From NCBI GenBank assembly GCA_018607905.1, contig JABBAP010000024.1:74871-138870 (forward strand): a stretch of 64,000 bases of DNA. Direction: 5' to 3'. Every line of letters begins with the position of its first letter. Position 1 is the first letter of the stretch. The stretch is from Paracoccaceae bacterium. GTDB lineage: Bacteria > Pseudomonadota > Alphaproteobacteria > Rhodobacterales > Rhodobacteraceae. Shown piece after piece: positions 15,022-25,889 of the stretch. The position numbers were made by a program, and so were the translations under genes. Below the pieces are notes generated by a model. The model searched no databases. It had not been told where the DNA came from and saw nothing but the letters and a program-made list of their open reading frames with translations.

Positions 15022-16424
15022 CACGCTTGCTCCATCTCATCAATTTTTAAATCCATCGCAGCCTGAGCTGCTGCACGGGGGGCCAGCCCCAGCAACAAAA
15101 CCGCAGGCCCTGTCACATCTGATGCCGCCAAAACCTCTGGCAATGTCATCAAGGTGGCCTGCAAAATCCGCTGATCTGCACGGCTCGCATTTTCCACAAC
15201 CGTCACAGGCACATCGCCGCTTGCGCCAAACATCAACAATCGACCGCGCAAAAACGTCGCCGCGCGCTTGCCCATGTAAATTGCCGCAACCGCGTCTGGC
15301 TTGGCCAAATCGCGCCAATCCTGATCGGCAAATCCGTCCACATCGTGGGCCGTCAAAAACTTCAGCGCCGAATTACGCCCGCGCCGTGTCAGCGAAACGC
15401 GCGTGCCAGCCGCCGCCGCTGATGCCGCTGTGATGCCGGGCACAATCGCCCAATCCACGCCCGCTGAGTCCAGCGCATCCATTTCCTCATCCAATCGCGC
15501 AAACATCGCCGGATCACCAGATTTCAAGCGCACCACGTGATGCCCTTGCGCGGCATGGGACACCATCAAGTCGTTGATATCGCCTTGCTTCCAGCTTTGA
15601 CCAAACCCGCGCTTGCCCGTTTCAACAACAATTGCCTCGCGCCGCGCCAGTTCCAGAATTTCGCCTGTGACCAGCTGATCGTGGATCACAACATCCGCGC
15701 CGTGCATCAACTTGCGCGCTTTCAGCGTCAGCAACTCAGGATCGCCGGGGCCAGCCCCAACCAAATCCACCCGCCCAGCAGATCGTTTCGCCGCCACCGT
15801 TTGGGCCAACAACGCATCCAGCTCGGCCTGAACCGCGGCTTCTCCGCCTGCCGCGAGCGCCAAAGGACCGCGCTCAAAGTAAAACTTCGACCAGAATTCG
15901 CGCCGCTTGCGCCCCATCGGCAGCACTTCGACAGCGCCGCGAAACGATTGCCCAATCCGCGCCAACAACCCAAGCGATGGGGGCAGGGCCTCCTCCACTT
16001 GCCGTTTGATGTGTCGCGCCAAAACAGGGGCCGCGCCCTCTGTGCCAATCGCAACCGTCACGGGATCACGATCCACAATCGCAGGGGTGATAAACATACT
16101 GTCGGCCAGATTATCAACGATATTCACCAGCGCACCTGCCCCGCGACCAATCCCAGCAACCCGCGCATCCAGCACATCATCATCTTGCGCCGCGTAAACC
16201 AACCGCGCACCCGATGCATCCTCAGCTCGCAGCTCACCTTCGTGCAGCGTGATCTTACCCGCATCTGCCCAAGCCAATATCGCAGTGTTAGGCTCCACAC
16301 CAAACACATGCACATCAGCTTCGGTTTTTAGGATCAGCCGCAGCTTTGCCACTGCCGTTTCGCCCACGCCAGCAACCAAAACACGCTGGCCGACTAAGTT
16401 CACAAAGATCGGAAAATGCTTCAT
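15021..16424 (-). CDS. cysG: Siroheme synthase (CysG)
   Basis: 467 residues, a fusion of two parts. Residues 1 to about 200 are the NAD-dependent precorrin-2 dehydrogenase/ferrochelatase (VAGVGETAVAKLRL nucleotide-binding loop). Residues 215-455 are uroporphyrinogen-III methyltransferase (VGAGPGDPELLTLKA, VVRLKSGDPAMFAR, VPGITAASAAAAG). Together they make siroheme for CysI. First gene of the operon, transcribed away from an Lrp-family regulator. Length is normal. Confidence 0.95.
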   Translation of the reverse strand: MKHFPIFVNLVGQRVLVAGVGETAVAKLRLILKTEADVHVFGVEPNTAILAWADAGKITLHEGELRAEDASGARLVYAAQDDDVLDARVAGIGRGAGALVNIVDNLADSMFITPAIVDRDPVTVAIGTEGAAPVLARHIKRQVEEALPPSLGLLARIGQSFRGAVEVLPMGRKRREFWSKFYFERGPLALAAGGEAAVQAELDALLAQTVAAKRSAGRVDLVGAGPGDPELLTLKARKLMHGADVVIHDQLVTGEILELARREAIVVETGKRGFGQSWKQGDINDLMVSHAAQGHHVVRLKSGDPAMFARLDEEMDALDSAGVDWAIVPGITAASAAAAGTRVSLTRRGRNSALKFLTAHDVDGFADQDWRDLAKPDAVAAIYMGKRAATFLRGRLLMFGASGDVPVTVVENASRADQRILQATLMTLPEVLAASDVTGPAVLLLGLAPRAAAQAAMDLKIDEMEQA

Positions 16425-16471
16425 CGCGACATCCTTAGATTAGTATTTGTCCTACGATATACGCCTTGAAG

Positions 16472-16523
16472 GGAAATAATTCCATTTACAAACGCATTAT
16501 TGAATGAAATAGGAAATTAATTC
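16472..16523. promoter_or_regulatory. Two near-palindromic repeats between cysG and the Lrp-type gene
   Basis: GGAAATAATTCC (16472-16483) and GGAAATTAATTC (16512-16523) are near-identical, almost palindromic, and start exactly 40 bp apart, about four helical turns. Lrp/AsnC proteins bind several phased sites, so these are candidate operators for the adjacent regulator, controlling itself and the cys operon. Confidence 0.4.
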
Positions 16524-16576
16524 TACCTCGTTGCTTGAGGGCAGAACAAACACTGCAGTTTAAAGGAAATACCGAA

Positions 16577-17038
16577 ATGCCCATCGCATTAGACGCTCTA
16601 GATCGGAAAATCCTTGCAGAGCTGCAAAAAGACGCCTCTCAATCCCTCGATGAAATCGCCAAATCCGTAGGTGGCAGTAAAACGCCAGTCTGGAACCGCA
16701 TTCGCAAAATGCGCGAGTCTGGCCTGATCACCAAACAAACCACGTTGATTGACCCAGAAATGCTCGGCCTAGAGGCGTGTTTCTTTGTGCTGATCCGGAC
16801 ATCCGAACACGACGAGGGCTGGCAAAATAAGTTCCTGAAAACCCTAAAAGACCGCCCCGAAGTGATGGAGGCCCACCGCCTCGCAGGGGACATCGACTAT
16901 ATTCTAAAAGTCCGCGTCACCAACGCCAAAGCCTATGATACGTTCTACCAAGCCCTGATCGGCGAAGTGAAAATCTTCAACGTCACGGCCTTGCTGTCGA
17001 TGGAAGAGATCAAAAGCACAACAATGCTGCCTGTTTAG
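16577..17038 (+). CDS. Lrp/AsnC family transcription regulator
   Basis: 153 residues: an N-terminal helix-turn-helix (LDRKILAELQKDASQSLDEIAKSVGGSKTPVWNRIRKM, residues 6-45) and a C-terminal RAM ligand/oligomerisation domain with GDIDYILKV near residue 113. It is divergent from the cysG operon across 152 bp, which suggests it controls sulfate assimilation; the effector could be a sulfur amino acid. The start is ATG 16577 with AAAGGA upstream, not the earlier TTG. Confidence 0.92.
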   Translation: MPIALDALDRKILAELQKDASQSLDEIAKSVGGSKTPVWNRIRKMRESGLITKQTTLIDPEMLGLEACFFVLIRTSEHDEGWQNKFLKTLKDRPEVMEAHRLAGDIDYILKVRVTNAKAYDTFYQALIGEVKIFNVTALLSMEEIKSTTMLPV

Positions 17039-17092
17039 CAGTTGATTTAGAGCGCTCACTCTCGCACACTTGATGTTAAAACGGAGAGAGCT

Positions 17093-17572
17093 TTGTTAGT
17101 CACTGCAACTTTACAAGATTTAGAGACCTCAATTTCAAAAGAAATACCCGATCCAAACGGGAAGCAACGCGAACAGCTGTTTGAATTGAGCTTTAGTAAA
17201 TCTCAACTTGAACGTAAAATTGCAAATCTCCCCATGAATGCCGACGCAAAAGCGATGTTGTCCTCATTGGCAAAACGCATTGTGAAAGTTGGCGAGACTG
17301 TCCTTCGGATCGGGCAAAAGTTTCTCGAATTGGTGTTTCGCCTCAATGATGAATACGGCCATCTATCGTTTGGCGAAGTCATCTGCTTGATGGTCGAGAA
17401 AATGTTCCAATTCGCGCCTTTCGTCGGTCAAATCCTAGGGCCACTTCTGCTAAATTTCCTCACAACGATTGGGCAAGTTATCGCAGGGCAGGGTGCCATG
17501 GTGGACGCCGCCTTGCAAACGCGCGTTTCGGTCTTGCTGAATGTGTTCGAACCTTTCCGCCATCTCACGTAA
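17093..17572 (+). CDS. Unknown protein coupled to a TerB-like gene
   Basis: 159 residues I do not recognise. The N-terminal 45 residues are charged, the middle has KRIVKVGETVLRIGQKFLELVFRL, and the C-terminal part is hydrophobic (FAPFVGQILGPLLLNFLTTIGQVI, about residues 110-133), likely membrane-associated. The start is a TTG at 17093 preceded by GGAGAG, with no better ATG. The stop overlaps the start of the next gene (TAATG), so it should act with the TerB-like membrane protein. Confidence 0.7.
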   Translation: MLVTATLQDLETSISKEIPDPNGKQREQLFELSFSKSQLERKIANLPMNADAKAMLSSLAKRIVKVGETVLRIGQKFLELVFRLNDEYGHLSFGEVICLMVEKMFQFAPFVGQILGPLLLNFLTTIGQVIAGQGAMVDAALQTRVSVLLNVFEPFRHLT

Positions 17573-18387
17573 TGGAATCGAAAAATATGACAGTGTCGTC
17601 AGATCTCGCGAAGGTAGACCAGGTTGTGTCTAACGACATCAAATTCCGTGCAAAACTCCAAATTGGAGAAAGCGCCTATGGCACTTTACGCGCGCAAGCT
17701 TCAGCCAAAGACCTGTGGATCTTGGCGAATTCAGTTTTTGTCGGAGCACGGATTGCATCACTTCCGGCTTTCGCTGCGACCGGGTCAAGCAGCGCCTTCG
17801 CGTGGACCGGACTTTCAATGTTCGCCGCGCCAGTTGTCACCCCGATCCTAACAGTCGTAGCTGCCGGCGTTTTTGCAGGTGGAGCATATTACGGCGTGTC
17901 CCGGCTCATGCGTGAATACACCTCAAATCGCGTCGACGTGGTGCCCAAATTCATCAATACACCCATTGATGTATTGGCAGTAAGCCTCTTTGATGTGATT
18001 TGCCCACTTGCCCTTAAAGTGGCCGCATCAGATCGTATGATCGTCAAAGAAGAGCGTGATGTAATTGCAGAGTATTTCACTGATCTTTGGGGATATGACC
18101 CAAAGTTTGTGGAACCCGCGATGGCCGCAGTGGAGCATCACCTAGACAGTTTCTCTGTCCAACAAATGACCCAAGATCTACGCCTTCTGACGAAAGAAAA
18201 CCCAGATTGTAACCATCAGAAAATCCGTGATGGCGTTGTCGAACTGTTGTCTGAAATTGGTCATGCAGATGGCGTTTTTCTTCCAGCAGAAAAACAAATG
18301 ATTGACGATATATCTGACGGCTTACTGGGTAAAACTTGGGCAAAATCGGCTTTGCCGAATTGGATGTCGCGCGCTGGCAAGGAATAA
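17572..18387 (+). CDS. TerB-like domain membrane protein
   Basis: 271 residues. Two hydrophobic segments lie near 60-85 and 90-115 (FAAPVVTPILTVVAAGVFAGG). The C-terminal half carries two acidic TerB-type repeats: ASDRMIVKEERDVIAEYF near 150 and GHADGVFLPAEKQMIDDI near 230, a metal-binding fold of tellurite-resistance and stress proteins. Function in the cell is unknown. It is coupled to the preceding 159-residue gene, with which it forms a two-gene unit. Confidence 0.7.
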   Translation: MESKNMTVSSDLAKVDQVVSNDIKFRAKLQIGESAYGTLRAQASAKDLWILANSVFVGARIASLPAFAATGSSSAFAWTGLSMFAAPVVTPILTVVAAGVFAGGAYYGVSRLMREYTSNRVDVVPKFINTPIDVLAVSLFDVICPLALKVAASDRMIVKEERDVIAEYFTDLWGYDPKFVEPAMAAVEHHLDSFSVQQMTQDLRLLTKENPDCNHQKIRDGVVELLSEIGHADGVFLPAEKQMIDDISDGLLGKTWAKSALPNWMSRAGKE

Positions 18388-18424
18388 ACCTCTCTAGCTT
18401 CAATGTTCTAAAAATACCTAAAAC

Positions 18425-18823
18425 CTACTTCTTAATCAGGCCATCGGCCTTGCGGCGCACGATAACACTGCGCAAATCATGCATTGCCATCAACAGATCA
18501 TCCGCAAACAGATCAATTTGCGTATCGGTAGCTTTGGTCTGCACCCATTGCGCGGTCAGGTTCAAATGATCCGTCGTGCGCAGCAAATCATCAATCCGCC
18601 GTTCTTCAACAACTTTACGCCGTGCGACCACCCAAGCATCAATCTCATTGCGTTCGGCTGCCGTTGGGATTTGATCCCCCTGCGGTTTCACATCGCCGTT
18701 GCGGATATTGATCACCGCAATTTGCTGCATATCCAACCGACGCTGGCGGTTTTCCGCATCAACACGGTAAACTGCGGCCCCGTTTTCACGGACGCGAAAG
18801 AAAAGCGAACCCAAATCTGACAT
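18425..18823 (-). CDS. Conserved hypothetical protein
   Basis: 132 residues, soluble and charged, no recognised domain. I recall similar proteins in Rhodobacterales with the same N-terminal pattern (LGSLFFRVRENGAAVYRVDAEN) and the C-terminal block LLMAMHDLRSVIVRRKADGL, but none with a function. It is eight bases downstream of the aspartate aminotransferase stop on the same strand, so probably co-transcribed. Confidence 0.75.
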   Translation of the reverse strand: MSDLGSLFFRVRENGAAVYRVDAENRQRRLDMQQIAVINIRNGDVKPQGDQIPTAAERNEIDAWVVARRKVVEERRIDDLLRTTDHLNLTAQWVQTKATDTQIDLFADDLLMAMHDLRSVIVRRKADGLIKK

Positions 18824-18831
18824 AGTTACCC

Positions 18832-20085
<1,254 letters not shown>

Positions 20086-20153
20086 TCAAGGGTGCAAGGG
20101 AAACTCGTTGTTGTGGCCTTGCTTGTGATAAAATTGCGGAATAAACAGCACGC

Positions 20154-20426
20154 ATGAACCAACCCGTGCCTGAAAACGAAGACCATGAAACCCGTTTGCG
20201 CCGTTTGCGCATGCGATCATGGCGTCGCGGCATGAAGGAAATGGACCTGATTCTAGGCAATTTCGCGGATACGGCATTGCGCAATTTGTCGATTGAGCAT
20301 CTTGATGCGCATGAAACGCTGATGGATGAACCCGATCAAGATATCTATTCTTGGATAAGTGGTGCCGCACCCACGCCGCAGGTTTTTAGAGCGTCAATCG
20401 CGCGCATTTTAGATAATATGTCCTAG
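20154..20426 (+). CDS. sdhE: SdhE, FAD assembly factor of succinate dehydrogenase
   Basis: 90 residues of the SdhE/Sdh5 (DUF339) family. The RGMKEMD motif near residues 25-31 is the conserved RGxxE that contacts flavinylated SdhA. It helps attach FAD covalently to succinate dehydrogenase. Length and the acidic C-terminal half (LDAHETLMDEPDQDIYSWI) are typical. The sdh genes are not in this window. Confidence 0.9.
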   Translation: MNQPVPENEDHETRLRRLRMRSWRRGMKEMDLILGNFADTALRNLSIEHLDAHETLMDEPDQDIYSWISGAAPTPQVFRASIARILDNMS

Positions 20427-20523
20427 ATAAAGTCCAAATTTTCTAAAAAAACTTACATTGTTTAACCTCTTGTTTCATATTTTTGATCAATTCTGCCTTC
20501 AACAGCTTGGCGGAGAGAAAAAG

Positions 20524-21033
20524 ATGAGCATTCACACAGCGGTTGAAACCGACGACGAAAAAACCCATGGAACCGAGTTTCTGGGGTCCTATCTCGAAAC
20601 CCTTTCCATGGTCGAAAGATTGCATCGACTTTTACTTGATGTGATCAAAGACGAATTCGAACGGCTTGGCCTTTTGGACATCAACTCGGTGCAGGCCTTG
20701 TTGCTCTTCAATATCGGTGAAAACGAAGTTACCGCTGGTGAGTTGAAATCTCGCGGATATTACCAAGGATCGAATGTCTCTTATAACCTCAAGAAACTTG
20801 TTGAAGCAGGATATATGCATCACCACCGATGCGAAATTGATCGCCGTGCGGTTCGCGTGAAACTCACTGCTAAGGGCCGTGAAATTCGTGGGATTGTCGC
20901 TGATCTTTTCCAACGCCATGCAGGTGGTATGATTGGACAAGATGTGATCGGCGAAGCGGGCCTTCAAAACATCAACACGGATCTACGTCGGGTCGAACGG
21001 TATTGGACAGATCAAATTCGCTATATTTACTAG
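20524..21033 (+). CDS. MarR family regulator, LdtR-like
   Basis: 169 residues with a winged helix-turn-helix. The sequence follows the LdtR group closely: YLETLSMVERLHRLLLDVIKDEF, NSVQALLLFNIG, TAGELKSRGYYQGSNVSYNLKKLVE (recognition helix) and RRVERYWTDQI at the end. LdtR of Liberibacter controls an L,D-transpeptidase and stress tolerance; the target here is not known. The start is ATG 20524 with GGAG upstream. A GCGC-containing inverted repeat (21077-21107) may be its terminator. Confidence 0.85.
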   Translation: MSIHTAVETDDEKTHGTEFLGSYLETLSMVERLHRLLLDVIKDEFERLGLLDINSVQALLLFNIGENEVTAGELKSRGYYQGSNVSYNLKKLVEAGYMHHHRCEIDRRAVRVKLTAKGREIRGIVADLFQRHAGGMIGQDVIGEAGLQNINTDLRRVERYWTDQIRYIY

Positions 21034-21230
21034 CACCGTAATAATATCTTCGTCAAAGGCGTCTCGCGCAAATATGATTGGGCGCTTTTGGCATCTAATG
21101 CGCCAATTTATGTGATTTTCGCTGCTAATTTTTTGGGCGGTGAATTTTCGCCGTGCGGCGTTTTGTGATCTAACGGGCGATATGGTATTCGCATAGACAG
21201 TTGCTAATCCAGATTCCCGACGGTGTTGCC

Positions 21231-22454
21231 ATGAACTACGATCAACATATTGACCAAGCCTTGATGCGTTTGCATGAAGAGGGCCGTTACCGTGTGTTCC
21301 AAAACATCAGACGCAAGAACCAACAATTCCCTCGCGCAGTCTGGACCAAGCTTGACGGCTCTACCAAAGAAATTATGGTCTGGTGTGGTAATGATTACCT
21401 TGGCATGGGCCAGCACCCAGTCGTGCTCGAAGCCCTGAAAGATGCAGCAGATATGGCAGGCGCTGGATCAGGTGGCACACGCAATATTTCTGGCAACACG
21501 TCTTATCATCATCAGCTCGAAAACGAGCTTGCGGACCTACACAAGAAAGAGCGCGCCGTTGTTTTCACGTCAGCCTATAATGCGAACGAAGCAACTTTGT
21601 CCGTTCTTCCCAAACTTTTCCCAGGCCTGATTATCCTGTCAGACGAACTGAACCACGCCTCCATGATCGAAGGTATTCGCCATGGTTTTTGTGAAAAGCA
21701 CGTGTTTCGTCACAATGACGTCGCCCACCTTCGCGAAGTGCTTCAATCCCTTCCCGCCGACGCACCAAAACTGATTGCCTTTGAATCGCTCTATTCAATG
21801 GACGGGGACTTTGGCCCGATTACAGAAATTTGCGATCTGGCAGACGAATTTAATGCCTTAACCTACATCGACGAAGTTCATGCCGTAGGTCTGTACGGCA
21901 AACGGGGCGGTGGAATTACTGAGCGCGATAATCTTACCCAACGCATTGATATTATTAACGGAACACTTGCCAAAGCTTACGGTGTGATGGGTGGGTATAT
22001 CGCCACATCCGACAAGCTTGCGGATGCCATTCGATCCTACGCGCCTGGCTTTATCTTCACAACATCGTTGCCACCTGCTGTTGCCGCCGCCGCTGCTGCA
22101 TCTGTTGCGTTCCTTAAGACCGACAACAGCCTGCGCGACATTCACCAGGCCAAAGCCCAACATCTAAAAGATCGTTTGCGTGCCTTAAATCTGCCGCTAG
22201 ATGATCACGGCAGCCATATCGTGCCAGTGCATGTGGGCAATCCCGTAAAATGCAAAATGCTGTCAGATATGCTGTTGGAAGACCACGGCGTTTACGTGCA
22301 ACCGATCAACTTTCCGACCGTTCCGCGGGGCACAGAGCGCCTGCGTTTCACACCGTCGCCTGTGCACACGGATAAAATGATAAACGATCTCGTTACGGCG
22401 CTCGATGCGCTGTGGCAACACTGTGCGTTGAACCGCATGGAAAAGTCCGCCTAA
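21231..22454 (+). CDS. hemA: 5-aminolevulinate synthase
   Basis: 407 residues. Condenses glycine and succinyl-CoA to 5-aminolevulinate, the first step of the C4 heme/bacteriochlorophyll pathway. Family blocks: [23 protein letters not shown], the PLP-aspartate region [12 protein letters not shown] and the PLP lysine in [13 protein letters not shown]. The start is ATG 21231, the usual N-terminus (MNYDQH), although the ribosome binding site is weak; ten earlier codons are open from a TTG. Presence of this enzyme supports an alphaproteobacterium. Confidence 0.96.
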   Translation: MNYDQHIDQALMRLHEEGRYRVFQNIRRKNQQFPRAVWTKLDGSTKEIMVWCGNDYLGMGQHPVVLEALKDAADMAGAGSGGTRNISGNTSYHHQLENELADLHKKERAVVFTSAYNANEATLSVLPKLFPGLIILSDELNHASMIEGIRHGFCEKHVFRHNDVAHLREVLQSLPADAPKLIAFESLYSMDGDFGPITEICDLADEFNALTYIDEVHAVGLYGKRGGGITERDNLTQRIDIINGTLAKAYGVMGGYIATSDKLADAIRSYAPGFIFTTSLPPAVAAAAAASVAFLKTDNSLRDIHQAKAQHLKDRLRALNLPLDDHGSHIVPVHVGNPVKCKMLSDMLLEDHGVYVQPINFPTVPRGTERLRFTPSPVHTDKMINDLVTALDALWQHCALNRMEKSA

Positions 22455-22681
22455 AGACCGCAACGCCACTGCGCTAGCTGTTTGATTTGCGCGATTTTTT
22501 GCCTGTCAACGCAAACTGTTAAAAATTGTCTACGGGGGTGCACAAAACCCATTGCATGTGATAACAATGCACCTAAACAAGCGGTTGAGCGAATCGACCG
22601 CACGCAGAGGCAAATGCGCGAGGCAACGCGCAGAACACAGAGCAGAGCAACGAACCGGACGTAAGGGGTCATGCAGGTTCC

Positions 22682-23884
22682 ATGGATAATAGTTTAGGAA
22701 ATCAACGGCCACGTGGCTTTGATAACTTTGAGGTAACCCTCGGAGATCAAATGCGTGGAGAGCGTGCGACGCTCGGCAAGTCCTTGTTGGATGTGCAGCG
22801 TGATTTGCGGATCAAAGCCACCTATATTTCTGCGATTGAAAATTGTGACCCTTCGGTTTTCCAGACACTTGGCTTTATTGCAGGTTACGTTCGTTCCTAT
22901 GCGCGCTACCTCGAAATGAACCCAGATGAATGCTTTGTGCGGTTCTGCGAAGAAAGCGGCTTTAACGGTGTTCATTCCGATTTGAAAGCTGGCTCCCTTG
23001 CCACGAAATCAGCGGCACTGCTGCAAACACCCATTCGCCCTGCACACGCAGATCCGATTGCCCGCCCACGCATTCCGTTCACAACGGAAAAAGCCAGCTT
23101 TATGAGCAACCTTTCCCCATCCGCGCTGGGCTCTGTTTTGGTGCTCACGGTTTTGGTTTTGGGTCTCGGCTACGGCAGTTGGACGGTTCTGCAAGAAGTT
23201 CAGCGCGTGCAATTTGTACCCGTGAATCAAACACCGGGCGTCACCTCCGAAGTGGCAAGCCTGCCGCAGGACACCGCCAATCAAAGCAGCACGATTGTTG
23301 GCATCACGCCGTCCACCCCGTTGCAAACCGCGAATCTCGATCAGCTGTATCGCCCACAAGAACTCGAAGTGCCGCAAATGGTGGCGCGCGATGCGCCAAT
23401 CTCGTCGATTGATGCGGGCAGTTTGGGCGCGTATGCCGATCAACAGGCGCCGTCACTGACCGCTACGCTGAATGTGCCAAAAGTTGAGCAACAGTCCCCG
23501 CGCGTTGTGGCCGAAGGCCCGCCTGCAGTGGATTTGGTCGCTATGAAGGCCGCATGGGTGCGTGTTTATTTCGAAGACGGCTCTGTTCTGTTTGAAAAAA
23601 TTCTAGACGCTGGTGAAAGCTATCGTCTTCCGCGTGGTGTTGAAAAACCGCTGCTACGGGCAGGCAACGCAGGCGCAGTCTTTGTAAAAGTCGGCGACAA
23701 TGCTTACGGCCCCGTCGGCAATGCAGGTGGCGTTGTGCGCGGTGTTGCGCTGGATCAAACAAACGTCACGGAAAATATCGCTTTGGCGATTGATTTTGTG
23801 CAGCCATCTTCGCCCCCGCTTAATTTGGAAGAGCTGAACCGCATCGACAGTGAAACGGCTATCGTGGATGCTGGATCTAACTGA
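22682..23884 (+). CDS. RodZ-like helix-turn-helix membrane protein
   Basis: 400 residues with the RodZ layout: an N-terminal helix-turn-helix (GDQMRGERATLGKSLLDVQRDLRIKATYISAIE, about 21-57), one membrane segment (SALGSVLVLTVLVLGLGYGSW, about 147-167), a proline/glutamine-rich linker, and a C-terminal DUF4115 domain (AAWVRVYFEDGSVLFEKIL... near 285-350). RodZ links MreB to cell-wall synthesis. It is followed by ispG, as is common in proteobacteria. Confidence 0.85.
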   Translation: MDNSLGNQRPRGFDNFEVTLGDQMRGERATLGKSLLDVQRDLRIKATYISAIENCDPSVFQTLGFIAGYVRSYARYLEMNPDECFVRFCEESGFNGVHSDLKAGSLATKSAALLQTPIRPAHADPIARPRIPFTTEKASFMSNLSPSALGSVLVLTVLVLGLGYGSWTVLQEVQRVQFVPVNQTPGVTSEVASLPQDTANQSSTIVGITPSTPLQTANLDQLYRPQELEVPQMVARDAPISSIDAGSLGAYADQQAPSLTATLNVPKVEQQSPRVVAEGPPAVDLVAMKAAWVRVYFEDGSVLFEKILDAGESYRLPRGVEKPLLRAGNAGAVFVKVGDNAYGPVGNAGGVVRGVALDQTNVTENIALAIDFVQPSSPPLNLEELNRIDSETAIVDAGSN

Positions 23885-23962
23885 TCTGCGGCATTGCGCC
23901 CCCTGTCCAAACGCTTCAAACTGCCCACATAACACCCTAAATGCCCTTTGTACGGAGCGATC

Positions 23963-25105
23963 ATGTCGCTGAACCACATTCGCCCTTGGCGCAACATTTA
24001 TCGCCGCAAATCGCGCCAAATCCACGTCGGGAATGTTCCGGTTGGCGGTGATGCTCCGATTTCTGTGCAAACCATGACCAACACGTTAACGCACGATGCC
24101 TCTGCCACGATCAAACAGATTATCGCTTGCGCAGATGCTGGGGCTGATATCGTGCGCGTATCCTGCCCAGATGAAGAATCAACCAAAGCCATGAAGGAAA
24201 TTTGTCGCGAAAGCCCCGTGCCAATCGTTGCAGATATTCATTTCCACTACAAACGCGGGATCGAAGCCGCCGAAGCAGGAGCGGCTTGCCTTCGGATCAA
24301 TCCAGGCAATATCGGCAGCCCAGATCGCGTAAAAGAGGTGATCAAAGCCGCCAAAGATCACAACTGTTCGATCCGCATTGGCGTAAACGCTGGCTCGCTC
24401 GAAAAACATCTTTTGGATAAATACGGTGAGCCTTGCCCAGATGCGATGATCGAAAGCGGCATGGATCACATGCGCATCCTAGAAGACAACGATTTTCAAG
24501 AATACAAAATCAGCGTCAAAGCCTCCGATGTGTTTATGGCCGCCGCTGCGTACCAAGGCTTGGCTGAGGCAACCGACGCCCCGATCCACCTCGGCATTAC
24601 CGAAGCAGGCGGACTTACCTCTGGTACGATCAAATCGGCCATCGGCATGGGAAACCTGTTGTGGAATGGCATTGGCGATACAATCCGCGTCAGCCTCTCT
24701 GCCGATCCAGTGGAAGAGGTCAAAGTCGGTTTTGAAATCCTCAAATCTCTCGGCCTGCGCCACCGCGGCGTTAACATCATTTCCTGCCCAAGCTGTGCAC
24801 GCCAAGGATTTGATGTGATCAAAACGGTAGAAACGCTAGAAAAACGACTTGAACACATCAAAACACCGATGTCTTTGTCGATCATTGGCTGCGTTGTGAA
24901 TGGCCCAGGCGAGGCTTTGATGACAGATGTCGGTTTCACCGGCGGGGGGGCTGGCTCTGGCATGGTTTACCTTGCAGGGGCGCAAAGCCACAAATTATCC
25001 AACGACAAAATGGTCGATCACATCGTGGAGCAGGTCGAGGTCAAAGCCGCCCAAATCGACGCGGAAATGGCAGCACAAACCGCTGCGGATCAAGCCGCAG
25101 AATAA
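23963..25105 (+). CDS. ispG: 4-hydroxy-3-methylbut-2-enyl diphosphate synthase
   Basis: 380 residues. Converts methylerythritol cyclodiphosphate to HMBPP in the MEP isoprenoid pathway, with a [4Fe-4S] cluster. Cluster ligands are in [11 protein letters not shown] near 272-280 and GCVVNGPGE near 313. The N-terminal barrel is marked by [11 protein letters not shown] and ADIHFHYKR. The start is ATG 23963 with CGGAG upstream, five codons inside the frame. The C-terminal tail is alanine-rich and probably disordered. Confidence 0.96.
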   Translation: MSLNHIRPWRNIYRRKSRQIHVGNVPVGGDAPISVQTMTNTLTHDASATIKQIIACADAGADIVRVSCPDEESTKAMKEICRESPVPIVADIHFHYKRGIEAAEAGAACLRINPGNIGSPDRVKEVIKAAKDHNCSIRIGVNAGSLEKHLLDKYGEPCPDAMIESGMDHMRILEDNDFQEYKISVKASDVFMAAAAYQGLAEATDAPIHLGITEAGGLTSGTIKSAIGMGNLLWNGIGDTIRVSLSADPVEEVKVGFEILKSLGLRHRGVNIISCPSCARQGFDVIKTVETLEKRLEHIKTPMSLSIIGCVVNGPGEALMTDVGFTGGGAGSGMVYLAGAQSHKLSNDKMVDHIVEQVEVKAAQIDAEMAAQTAADQAAE

Positions 25106-25110
25106 TCCAA

Positions 25111-25584
25111 ATGCGAAAGGTTTTTCGAATGTTGACGTTGTTCTTGCTCATTCTGATTGTTGTCGCCATTCTTTGGGTGCGCATCGCGCCGAGCAATGCA
25201 AGTGAATGGCATGTCGACCCAGAAACCATTGAAAAAAGCGCGCGACCCAATCAATTCCTGATGCGTGATGGCCAAGATACAGACAGCCTGATTTTTGATA
25301 CTACGCCCGATGATTTGGCTGCGAAATTCAACGATATTGCACTGTCAAAACCCAATGTCGTTGTTCTTGATGGCGCTGCGTCAGATCTTTGGGTGACCTA
25401 CATGCAGCGCACCAAACTGATGGCGTATCCGGATTACATCTCGGTGAAAATCACAGCCGAAGGCGATGATAAATCCCGCTTGACCGTTTATTCGCGGTCG
25501 CGTTTTGGTCGCTCTGATTTAGGTGTGAACAAGGCCCGCATCAAAGCTTGGACCGCCGCTTTGGGGCAACCGATTGTTCGATGA
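25111..25584 (+). CDS. DUF1499 family protein
   Basis: 157 residues with an N-terminal membrane anchor (LTLFLLILIVVAILWV) and a DUF1499 domain ([38 protein letters not shown]). Function unknown. It starts 5 bp after the ispG stop, so probably in the same transcript. Its last 66 bp overlap the 3' end of the convergent gene at 25519-25812. Confidence 0.85.
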   Translation: MRKVFRMLTLFLLILIVVAILWVRIAPSNASEWHVDPETIEKSARPNQFLMRDGQDTDSLIFDTTPDDLAAKFNDIALSKPNVVVLDGAASDLWVTYMQRTKLMAYPDYISVKITAEGDDKSRLTVYSRSRFGRSDLGVNKARIKAWTAALGQPIVR

Positions 25585-25812
25585 TAAACAGCCTGTGCTC
25601 ATTTCGCGCCACATCGGATTGTTCAACGACATTTCGCACCGCGCGGTGAAACTACGGCCATCCACAAACATGCAAATTTCTTCGCCAAGTTCGATCCGCG
25701 AACCCGTTTTATCTGTGCAATAACAGTCGGGCCATTGAACATCAGCGTTCTGGGCCAAAGCAGGCAGGCCAAGGCCCGCAATCAGAAATCCAGTGAAAAA
25801 CACATGTCTCAT
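25519..25812 (-). CDS. Small secreted cysteine-containing protein
   Basis: 97 residues with a signal peptide ([21 protein letters not shown]) and a mature part with five cysteines (DCYC, EEICMF, ARCEM, TGCLS). I recall similar unnamed periplasmic proteins in Roseobacter-group genomes with the same [10 protein letters not shown] block, which supports it as real. Function unknown. The 3' end overlaps the DUF1499 gene by 66 bp on the opposite strand, so the final 22 codons lie opposite DUF1499 coding sequence. Confidence 0.7.
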   Translation of the reverse strand: MRHVFFTGFLIAGLGLPALAQNADVQWPDCYCTDKTGSRIELGEEICMFVDGRSFTARCEMSLNNPMWREMSTGCLSSNNRLPQSGGPSFDAGLVHT

Positions 25813-25889
25813 ACCTGTTAATTAGCACAAAATTGCGGAATTGTCACTTAATCCTTGACCCTTGCCGCACAAGCGGCGATTTCAAACCC

